A stretch of 64,000 nt of DNA, taken from positions 1 to 64,000 of the forward strand of contig JADNYV010000185.1 in the NCBI GenBank assembly GCA_015501055.1. The letters are read 5' to 3'. Position numbers and translations under genes: made by a program. The notes under the pieces were generated by a model. It was not told the origin of the DNA. It did no database searches and saw only the letters and a program-made list of their open reading frames with translations. This document shows, piece by piece, positions 56,450 through 64,000 of this stretch (position 1 is its first letter; every line of letters begins with the position of its first letter). The DNA comes from Mucidula mucida. Lineage: Eukaryota; Basidiomycota; Agaricomycetes; Agaricales; Physalacriaceae.

Positions 56450-57190
56450 ATGTCTGTTGAGCCAACAACCATTATGACTATGATATCCAGATCCACACAT
56501 ACATCAAAGCTCAGCACTTGCCACTCCTTGAACCCAATTATGACCGGAAGATCCACTTGTTCAAATCATGACTGAAAGATGCAGTAAAGAAGCTGCACCA
56601 GAGGATTAGAGAAAAACTGAAAAGCTGGATGAATATTGTGGCGCATATAATTTGGCCGGTGGAAAAAAGCTGGGTTAATCTGAGGAATGGTTGATTCTAC
56701 TAGACATGAAGTGAGTTTGAACAGCGCTCTACATGCTGTAGACCAATGAGAAAAGTCAGAGACACCATTGAAAGCAAACATCAAGGTAATCAAAACAGAA
56801 TCACAATTGACGGTGCGTCCAGATTGCTCATGAAGTCTTACTAATTGCCACATAATCTTCAATCAATGAACACTTTAAAATGTTGAATTGGATCTCATAG
56901 CCCTCGTAACATCAATTCAGTGCTATGATTCTTGCCCCAACACCTAAGTACTCTTAACATTACTTGCTGACATAAGATTACTTTTGCAAGACCCAGTGCT
57001 TACTGCTTACTGCTCAGCAGCTACTTCCAGTAAATGTTTTGGCCTATTTATTGGATCTGTATTGAAAGGACATCCATCCATCTGAAGAAGATTCTGTTTT
57101 TACCTTCCTAAATTGAGGAAGCCCATATGCATTATGCTTGGAACATAAATACCCTCTGCTTTTGAGCCTCTTCAAGTTCTTCATCACCTA
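56450..57190 (+). pseudogene. Strongly decayed NACHT gene relic
   Basis: At 56451 the sequence ATGTCTGTTGAGCCAACAAC still translates MSVEPTT, matching the NACHT N-terminus MSVDPTS at 10137. At about 57020-57190 it matches exon 5 of the intact copy (LLDLYRKDI region: here CTGTATTGAAAGGACAT, where CGA has become TGA). The middle is not alignable by eye. The region is AT-rich and poor in CpG compared with the other two copies, and shared codons differ largely by C-to-T and G-to-A. This is the oldest NACHT copy of the window. Confidence 0.75.
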
Positions 57191-57251
57191 CACTCCATAA
57201 CAAGCAACTCTCATGATTATTGTCTGACTAAGTACTGTACTATTTCGACCG

Positions 57252-57289
57252 GATGTTCAGAGGGTGTGACCAGTGACCCTCTGAACATC
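57252..57289. repeat. Perfect inverted repeat, 14-bp arms
   Basis: GATGTTCAGAGGGT (57252-57265) and ACCCTCTGAACATC (57276-57289) around a 10-base loop GTGACCAGTG. No poly-T or gene context indicates a terminator. It lies between the NACHT relic and the gypsy cluster, likely mobile-element debris. Confidence 0.85.
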
Positions 57290-57649
57290 TTCGGGACCAA
57301 GTTCATTCAGCCTTGGGACCTGTGACAGGTTGCGACACATGTTCAACTACTATTTCGGCTTGATTTCAGCCGAATATTGGCAGAACACGTAATACACTTG
57401 ACATTATTAGGTAAAATGTAGTTTCCTATTGGCTAATAGTCACTGAACAAGGCCAAAATTTTGCTATAGCGTCCGCGAGTAGAGCTTCCCGCGGTTAGTC
57501 GCTGTGGTCGTAGGATTAAGCTGTCCCGTTGGTACAGCGGAGACGTATGGGATTGTTTGTAATTTACACTCAGCATACATATTTTCTTGTATCCTGCATC
57601 TGTTTAACAAGTTGATTATGTGTTAATGTACAATTAGCATTTATCTCAA

Positions 57650-57727
57650 GCCCGGCAGGCAAATTTTGGGTGATTTTCAACTGACTAGTGACGTAGTCTG
57701 TTGAAATGGCCCAAATTTTGCCGGTGG
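57650..57727. repeat. Imperfect palindrome related to 21658-21718
   Basis: Left arm CCGGCAGGCAAATTTTGGG, right arm CCCAAATTTTGCCGGTGG, with inner TGACTA/TAGTCT. Same GGCA(GG)CAAAATTTGGG core as the perfect palindrome at 21.66 kb but with mismatches: an older member of the family. Confidence 0.75.
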
Positions 57728-57852
57728 CTAACATAGGCCCAGTAGGATTGTCTGTGACTCAGCCTGTGGCGTATAGAAGCCAAATTTGGCCTCTCTGTGA
57801 TAATTTGACCACTCAACGGGGTCCATGTTCATCGCGCCCGGTGACTAGTGAC

Positions 57853-58278
57853 TGTTATGAATCGCCATATTTTCACATTTTCAATCTTATCATATCTTAT
57901 CGGGGGGCTTGTCTTATCAACCAACGGACTGTTTCATCATCTGTTTCATTACCAAAGCTGTACTCATGTCAGATACACGTCCAACACATGGATGACATCA
58001 TACATGCCGATACCTCATGGACTCCCTATTGAATACACACCACCGACACTCGTAGCACACATGGTTGTTTTAGTATTAGTACTTACATGCAGTTACCACT
58101 CGTATTTAATGGTTTCACGGACTAGTAGCATACAACACTGGGTCAAGGGCATGGAGCATCCCTAATGGAAACGTGTATGGACAAGGAGTCCCAAACACAG
58201 ACTTACTAGTATATAAGCAGTAGTGTAGTATCATTGTACTTTAGTTCCGATCTTGTTTATACACCTGGCCTAGCCTAG
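57853..58278 (+). repeat. Truncated gypsy LTR, plus orientation
   Basis: Begins TGTTATGAATCGCC as the other family LTRs and follows them to CCTAGCCTAG, then lacks the last 90 or so bases. It joins an inverted LTR tail at 58279. Confidence 0.88.
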
Positions 58279-58323
58279 TTGTTAGCAATTGACTATAGCC
58301 ACATGACTAAACCAGGTACCACA
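58279..58323 (-). repeat. Inverted tail of a gypsy LTR
   Basis: TTGTTAGCAATTGACTATAG to CCAGGTACCACAG is the reverse complement of the LTR 3' end seen at 5900-5944 and 61315-61360. It is fused on one side to a plus-oriented LTR and on the other directly to integrase sequence. Confidence 0.82.
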
Positions 58324-59510
58324 GTCTTGTTTCTCGATGCCCTTTTCAGAGCGGTGCCTTTGTAGGGATGTCTGCCCATATCTGCAAAGAACGGAGTGAC
58401 TTTGGTCGCCGAGTGAACTCGATTGTTGTAAACAAATTCAGCAGAGGGTAGCCATTCGTGCCAGTCGTTCTGATGGTAGTTGACAAATAACCGTAAGAAA
58501 TGTTCTATCTCTTGGTTCAGCCGTTCCGTCTGCCCATTTGCCTGTGGATGATACGCCGTTGTAAAGTTTCCTTGTATGCCCAACAACTGGTACAACTCCT
58601 TCATGAAACGCGAGTGGTATTGTGGACCGCGATCATGTATCATCTGGCGTGGCATCCCATGTATGGGGAAAATGCGATCACGGTAAATGCGGGCCATGCC
58701 TTCTAACGTCAGAGTGGTGTGTGTCGGTATGATGCGTAATCGCTTTGTGAAATGGTCCACAAACGTGCTGATCGCGTTGTATCCTCCTGATTCCGGCAGT
58801 TCTCCAATCATGTCCGTCCCTACTATCTCCCATGGCTCGCTTGGCACATCAATAGGATGAAGAGGTGCAGCCGGCTTCGTGCGATGTGACTTTGTGGCCT
58901 GGCATTTTTAACACCCGTCTACGTATTTGCGGACATCTCGGCTGATTCCGGGCCACCAATAGGTGCGTGTGATCAATTCGAGGGTCTTGTATTGTCCTGG
59001 ATGCCCTGCAAGCTGTGCATCATGATGCATTCCAATAACTCTTCCCCGCAATTCCTTGTCCTTCGGTATGTAAATACGATCTTTCCACATAATAAGTCCA
59101 TTTTTCTTCTCTTCCCATCCTTTTTCTTTGTTTTCTAATGCTTTTTGTATGTATCTGTCTTTGTTTCCTTTTCTTTGTTTGATTTTGTTAAGTAATTCGT
59201 CCTCCGGTGTATCTACTGTATGTAAAGAGAATTGAATTTGTGAAATAAAAAACTCCGGTTTTAGCAAAACAATGTTTTCGTTATCTTTTTCCCCCTTCTC
59301 AAGGCCTGTCATCCTTGACAAGGCATCAGCTTTTCCCATCGTCCTGCCTGGCTTATAAATCATCTGTATGTCATATTCTGCCAACTCCGTAACCCATCGT
59401 GCCTGCCTCCGGTTCAACTTCTGCGGCTTCCTGAAGTACTGAAGGTTTTGATAATCGGTGAAAACCTCCACTGTCTCCTTAGCGCCGATATTGCCGCCAG
59501 TTGTCGATCA
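58324..59510 (-). pseudogene. Gypsy pol remnant: RNase H end and integrase, 3'-truncated
   Basis: Minus-strand frames 59471-58908 (FTDYQNLQYFRKPQKL, then the HHCC zinc domain with HHDAQLAGHPGQYKT) and 58847-58293 (integrase core with Asp in VGTDMIGEL, Asp in IHDRGPQYHSRF and Glu in NGQTERLNQEIE). Between them a CAA codon is TAA (58904 area, in GC-stop-KCQATK), a C-to-T nonsense. The sequence stops after FFADMGRHPYKGTA and runs into the LTR tail, so the integrase C-terminus and chromodomain are missing. It is nearly identical to the pol at 61854-64000. Confidence 0.88.
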
Positions 59511-60084
59511 AGTCCATAATAGCCATCATCTCTTGATAGCCGCAGCGGACTGGGCATTGATCAAAGGTTAACGTGGATTCCGTCCAGTTGATTGTGGGGT
59601 TGTGATATCGTAACCAATCTAGCCCCAAAAAGATACTTGTTTTGCCAAGATTGGTGACGGCCAACTCGATCTTTTCGGCGTGATCACCAATCTTCATTCG
59701 GACCTCCACAAAACCTTCGATTGCCCCTCCCTCGTTTAGGGTTCCATCCGCATTGTAAACAGGGAGCTTGACCGGTAACTCCTTGATCGGGAGTCCGTTC
59801 TTCTCGACGAATTCTTTATTGACGCAAGAACCCGTTGCTCCACCGTCAAGAAGGGCACTCGTTTCCCATTCAGAGCCTGTGTGCACGCTCTCTATGGTTA
59901 CTCGGAGTTTCATGTCTTGCCCCTTTGTTCCCCGAATGTACTTCCTTGACTTTTTCAACTCTGCCACAACTTCCACCGCAGCTTCCTTCGTCAACGCTCT
60001 GATCGCCATCACTTTCTCCTCCGTCGCTTCTCTTTCTCTCCGCTCCGGCATCCATGCTCTCAGAATTCCCACTGCTCTCGACAC
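59479..60084 (-). pseudogene. Gypsy protease region fused to RNase H by deletion of RT
   Basis: A 201-codon open frame contains the retropepsin motif as ALLDGGATGSCVN (usually D-S-G) and a C-terminal IFLGLDWLRYHNPTINW, then after CPVRCGYQ passes directly into MMAIMDLIDNWRQY, which in the intact pol lies within RNase H. About 300 residues of RT are therefore deleted in this copy. The open frame across the join looks like a gene but is a deletion product. Confidence 0.85.
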
Positions 60085-60319
60085 GTCATCCTCTCTTAGC
60101 CGTTGTGCGATTCACTCGGGCGTATTTGGCTCAAATCTTTCTTTCGCAGGTTTTGGTGGTAAAGTCGTCAATGATATTTTAGGTGTTTCAGTACCTGTAC
60201 TGTAAATAGAATCTGCATCTGACAACCCTCTCCTTGATGACTGCTCCGGCAGGACTGCGTCTACTGCGGGAGCTTCGCAAAACCCAACTCTTCGGCCAGC
60301 TTCTTCTTCTCTTCGTCAT

Positions 60320-60778
60320 TCATTTCGGTCCATAGACCCCGGTGAGCAGGATCTCAAACTTCTGGAAGAAATCTTGAGTGGTGTCTTGCCCCTGGTGCAA
60401 CCGCTTGATCTGGTCTTGCAAGTCTTGTGCAAGGTTGGAATGCACAAATCGCTCCTTCAAATGTTCCTTGAACTCCGTCCAAGAGACTGTCCATTTCTCT
60501 TCTTTCTTGTCCAAGTTCTGGTCCGAGTAGTTCTGGACCCATGCATCTATATGATCTCCTCGGATGTAGGAGAGAACAACATCAATCCTTTCAGAGTCAG
60601 ATGTGAGGTTGTTCTTCTTGTCACGAATGTATGTAAACATGGATCACCACCAGCTCTTGTACTTGGCCTTGTCCCCGTCATAGTCATAAGGCTTCTTGAC
60701 AAGGGATCGGCCTTTGGTTTTGACATTGGCATGATGAGCGGGTGCATGATGAGCGGTTTTGGGTGCTTCGCTGGACAT
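60320..60778 (-). pseudogene. Gypsy gag (in-frame stop)
   Basis: ATG 60778 (MSSEAPKTAHHAP) leads through PYDYDGDKAKYKSWW to a TGA near 60641, then MFTYIRDKKNNLTSDSERID and a retrotransposon-gag domain (SWTEFKEHLKERFVHSNLAQ). The stop interrupts an otherwise continuous frame; the likely ancestor codon is CGA or TGG. No zinc knuckle was recognised before the protease region. Confidence 0.82.
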
Positions 60779-61314
60779 GGTGAATCGGGGGTGATGAGAT
60801 CGGAGAGTGAAAGGGTGAAAGTGGTGATATAGGTGATGCGGATTTGGATGAAACGGGTGAGGGAATAGAGGTTTGGATGAATAAGGAGGAGTCACCTAGA
60901 TCTAAAATAGAATCCAGGACTTGGTAGGGTGGGGAATGATGATGTGTATCGTAAGGTAAGTAAAGTAGGTAGGTATCATAACTGTCTACACTATTTTACC
61001 GACTACTGACTACGTATCTACGGAGCCCAAGAGCTTGTCACAAGTTTGCAATTGCCCAGCCGACGTCCCTCTGGTGTAAGGTCAGCCGAAGTTTTCCTGG
61101 GAACGGGGGTTGACCCGTAAACAGTGCCCACTGAAGTGCAACTGCCAAAAGTTCGTTCTCGTGAGAGCGGCTACTTCCAGCACCCGAGGCAGTTATCTCT
61201 AACTGTTAGCCGGCGCTACTGGGACCAATACACATGTATGCGGATGTGTGCTGGAATTAGGAATCCATTACTCTGTAAACAGGGAAAAGAAATAGGGGAA
61301 TGTGCAATGATCAA
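60779..61314. other. Possible gypsy leader between LTR and gag
   Basis: Lies between the LTR at 61315-61842 and the gag start, where a 5' leader would be if that LTR served this copy. No tRNA-type primer site (TGG...) follows the LTR end on the minus strand, which starts TTGATCATTGC, so the assignment is uncertain. Confidence 0.4.
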
Positions 61315-61842
61315 TGTTAGTGACTGACTAAGCCACGAGACTCAACCAGGTACCACAGCAAGAACTGAAAGAGAAAACGTTTGCGTTCGTAAGACTAGGC
61401 TAGGCCAGGTGTATAAACGAGATCGGAACTAAAGTACAATGATACTACACTACTGCTTATATACTAGTAAGTCTGTGTTTGAGACTCCTTGTCCATACGT
61501 GTTTCCACTAGGGATGCTCCACGCCCTTGACCCAGTGTTGTATGCTACTAGTCCGTGAAACCATTAAATACGAGTGGTAACTGCATGTAAGTAATAATAC
61601 TGAAACGTCCATGTGTGCTACGAGTGTCGGCGGTGTGTATACAATAGGGAGTCCATGAGGTATCAGCATGTATGATGTCATCCATGTGTTGGACGTGTGT
61701 CCGACATGAGTACGGCTTCGGTAATGAAAAGGAGTATGATCGGTAACGAAACAGATGATGAAACAGTCCGTTGGTTGATAAGACAAGCCCCCCGATAAGA
61801 TATGATAAGATTGAAAATGTGAAAATATGGCGATTCATAACA
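61315..61842 (-). repeat. Complete gypsy LTR (528 bp)
   Basis: On the minus strand begins TGTTATGAATCGCC (61842) and ends CACTAACA (61315). Same family as 5416-5944. It is the 3' LTR of the pol at 61854-64000, and possibly also the 5' LTR of the damaged copy at 58.3-60.8 kb. Confidence 0.92.
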
Positions 61843-61856
61843 TCACCCCCTCTTTA
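61843..61856 (-). other. Gypsy polypurine tract
   Basis: Minus strand AAGAGGGGGTGA directly before the LTR end TGTTATG, overlapping the end of pol. Expected position for a plus-strand primer. Confidence 0.7.
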
Positions 61857-64000
61857 AGGCGCAAGTTCCATTCTGCGCCAGAGTCGCTCCATGAGGGCCG
61901 CAGAGGGTAGTGTGACGTCAAGGGGTTCGGTGTCAGGCAGTGGCATGGGTCGGAACAGATGTGATGGAAATTGCGACATGGGGACTTCAATGCGAGCAAG
62001 CGCGGGTGGCTTCGGCTTGTTCGGATATTGTTGGTGGAAATCGCTGATGGCTTCGTCGGCATTTTTGAGATTGCATGCCGGTTCCCATGTCTGCTCGTGT
62101 GTGCCATAACCCTTCCAGTGAACCTTGTATTGAAAACCCCCGCGGTACTTTCGGGAATTAACCACTTTCTCAACCTCCCATTCCGGTTCGGCTCCTTCCA
62201 GCACAGGTGGTGGACGCGTGTCTCGGGGTTGTGTCGGAAATTGGGGCTCGTGGTAAGGCATTAACAGGGCCTCATTGAACACGGGATGGATGCTTTTCCA
62301 CGTGTGAGGAATCTGGAGCTTGTAAGAGCTCGTCCCGACTTTCTTGATCACTTTGAACGGCCCGAAGCGTTTGTCATCGAGCTTCTTCATTGGTCGATCC
62401 GTGCTGAGATTCGTCCCTTCCAGCCATACTTTGTCGCCTTCCTTGTACTCCACTGCCTCTGTCCGTTTCCTGTCATAAAACCGTTTCATATCCTCTTTGG
62501 CCATCTTCAATGCCGACCCCACTTCGTCCCATGTTTTCCTCATGCCGTCGGCAAACTCCTGCGCAGTCTCATTTCTCGATGCCGTTTTCGGGGCGGTGCC
62601 TTTGTAGGGGTGTCTGCCCATGTCTGCAAAGAACGGAGTGACTTTAGTTGCCGAGTGTACCCGATCATTGTAAACAAATTCGGCAGAGGGTAGCCATTCG
62701 TGCCAGTCGTTCTGATGGTAGTTGACAAATATCCGTAAGAAATGTTCTATCTCTTGGTTCAGCCGTTCCGTCTGCCCATTTGCCTGTGGATGATACGCCG
62801 TTGTAAAGTTTCCTTGTATGCCCAACAACTGGTACAACTCCTTCATAAAACGCGAGTGGTATTGTGGACCGCGATCATGTATCATCTGGCGTGGCATCCC
62901 ATGTATGGGGAAAATGCGATCTCGGTATATGCGGGCCATGCCTTCTGACGTCAGAGTGATGTGTGTCGGTATGATGCGTAATCGCTTTGTGAAATGGTCC
63001 ACAAACATGCTGATAGTGTTGTATCCTCCCGATTCCGGCAGCTCTCCAATCATGTCCGTCCCTACTATTTCCCATGGCTCGCTTGGCACATCAATAGGAT
63101 AAAGAGGTGCAGCCGGCTTCGTGCGATGTGACTTGGTGACCTGGCATTTTTGACACCCTTCCACGTATTCCCGGACGTCTCGGCTGATTCCTGGCCACCA
63201 ATAGGTGCGTGTGATCAGCTCGAGGGTCTTGTATCGTCCGGGATGCCCTGCAAGCTGTGCATCATGGTGCATTCCAATAACTCTTCCCCGCAATTCCTTG
63301 TCCTTCGGTATGTAAATACGATCTTTCCACATAATAAGTCCATTTTCCTTCTCTTCCCATCCTTTTTCTTTGTTTTCTAATGCTTTTTGTACGTATCTGT
63401 CTTTGTTTCCTTTTCTTTGTTTGATTTTGTTAAGTAATTCGTCCTCCGGTGTATCTACTGTATGTAAAGAAAATTGAATTTGTGAAATAAAAAACTCCGG
63501 CTTGAGCAAAACAACGTTTTCATTATCTTTTTCCCCCTTCTCAAGGCCTGTCATCCTTGACAAGGCATCAGCTTTCCCCATCGTCTTGCCCGGCTTGTGA
63601 ATCATCTGTATGTCATATTCTGCCAACTCCGTAACCCATCGTGCCTGCCTCCGGTTCAACTTCTGCGGCTTCCGGAAGTACTGAAGGTTTTGATGATCGG
63701 TAAAAACCTCCACCGTTTCCTTTGCTCCAAGGAGATATTGTCTCCAGTCGTCAATCGAGTCCATAATAGCCATTATCTCTTTGTCGTAGATCTCATAATT
63801 GCGCTCTACTTCGTTCAGCGCGCGAGACCGAAAGGCTACTGGTCTCCATTTTCCGTCCACCAACTGGGAAAGAACCGCCCCGTTCGCATAGTTCGAGGAG
63901 TCTGCCTCAACTCGAAACTTGCCGTCGTCGCGTGGTACGATCAGAACGGGTTCTTCCGTCATCCTCCGCTTCAACTCCTCAAATGCCTCATGCTGCTCCA
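61854..64000 (-). CDS. Chromodomain gypsy (chromovirus) polyprotein, 3' part, runs off the window
   Basis: One open minus-strand frame of more than 700 codons to the window edge, with no stop or frameshift seen. Order: end of RT (AFEELKRRMTEEP), RNase H (FRVEADSSNYANGAVLSQ; VFTDHQNLQYF), integrase zinc domain (HHDAQLAGHPGRYKTLEL, then CQKCQ), integrase core with Asp in VGTDMIGEL, Asp in IHDRGPQYHSRF and Glu in NGQTERLNQE, a GPY/F-like module (KRFGPFKVIKKVGTSSYKL), and a C-terminal chromodomain (EWEVEKVVNSRKYRGG, YKVHWKGYGTHEQTWEP). The chromodomain is the chromovirus signature, used to target integration to chromatin marks. The frame ends 12 bp before its LTR. The most intact retroelement here; gag and protease would lie to the right. 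Confidence 0.95.
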   Translation of the reverse strand, partial: EQHEAFEELKRRMTEEPVLIVPRDDGKFRVEADSSNYANGAVLSQLVDGKWRPVAFRSRALNEVERNYEIYDKEIMAIMDSIDDWRQYLLGAKETVEVFTDHQNLQYFRKPQKLNRRQARWVTELAEYDIQMIHKPGKTMGKADALSRMTGLEKGEKDNENVVLLKPEFFISQIQFSLHTVDTPEDELLNKIKQRKGNKDRYVQKALENKEKGWEEKENGLIMWKDRIYIPKDKELRGRVIGMHHDAQLAGHPGRYKTLELITRTYWWPGISRDVREYVEGCQKCQVTKSHRTKPAAPLYPIDVPSEPWEIVGTDMIGELPESGGYNTISMFVDHFTKRLRIIPTHITLTSEGMARIYRDRIFPIHGMPRQMIHDRGPQYHSRFMKELYQLLGIQGNFTTAYHPQANGQTERLNQEIEHFLRIFVNYHQNDWHEWLPSAEFVYNDRVHSATKVTPFFADMGRHPYKGTAPKTASRNETAQEFADGMRKTWDEVGSALKMAKEDMKRFYDRKRTEAVEYKEGDKVWLEGTNLSTDRPMKKLDDKRFGPFKVIKKVGTSSYKLQIPHTWKSIHPVFNEALLMPYHEPQFPTQPRDTRPPPVLEGAEPEWEVEKVVNSRKYRGGFQYKVHWKGYGTHEQTWEPACNLKNADEAISDFHQQYPNKPKPPALARIEVPMSQFPSHLFRPMPLPDTEPLDVTLPSAALMERLWRRMELAP

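Noticed and set aside
61310..61314. Target duplication ATCAA beside the 61315 LTR
   Set aside because: The other end of the element is outside the window and the LTR may be shared with the left copy, so no duplication can be claimed.

Overview
The window is nuclear DNA of a filamentous basidiomycete, most likely a mushroom-forming agaricomycete. The evidence is: genes cut by many short (about 45-60 bp) GT-AG introns, lineage-typical families (NACHT STAND NTPases, F-box/LRR and ankyrin multigene families, a DUF6534-type membrane protein), and a load of copia, chromodomain gypsy, MULE and hAT elements. No bacterial-style operons, rRNA, tRNA or CRISPR were recognised. It reads as a repeat-rich, gene-poor accessory region in which most families occur as two or three decaying copies.

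Layout. 1-2.2 kb: remnant repeated at 14-15.1 kb. 3.46-9.29 kb: full-length, catalytically dead copia element on the minus strand, with 309-bp LTRs and an AGTAG target duplication, itself carrying a solo gypsy LTR (5416-5944, AAATG duplication). 10.1-13.5 kb: intact six-exon NACHT gene. 15.3-15.9 kb: secreted Asp/Lys/His-rich repeat protein. 16.2-21.8 kb: MULE DNA transposon with 56-bp terminal repeats and a 9-bp duplication, whose transposase is split by a nested hAT element (16807-18774, 8-bp duplication); the whole sits inside one unit of a tandem duplication. 25.6-27.9 kb: 5'-truncated NACHT copy. 33.06-34.16 kb: the most remarkable locus, an eleven-exon gene for a secreted precursor in which tiny phase-0 exons each encode one short peptide plus a Kex2/Ste13-like spacer. 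39-42.1 kb: seven copies of a hairpin repeat next to an F-box/LRR pseudogene. 42.5-44.2 and 48.6-50.3 kb: two ankyrin-type paralogues, disabled by different lesions. 50.9-52.5 kb: second F-box/LRR pseudogene. 53.5-55 kb: DUF6534-like membrane protein. 56.4-57.2 kb: heavily decayed third NACHT copy. 57.8-64 kb: rearranged chromodomain gypsy elements on the minus strand, running off the right edge.

How it fits together. The window records nested insertion (gypsy LTR into copia; hAT into MULE into a tandem duplication) and family decay in which nonsense changes are often C-to-T at CpG. The loci that look functional are the first NACHT gene, the Kex2-processed peptide precursor, probably the Asp/Lys/His-rich secreted protein, and possibly the small hAT transposase. 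Long stretches (22.5-25.6, 27.9-33.0, 34.2-37.5, 45.0-46.2, 55-56.4 kb) hold nothing I can assign.
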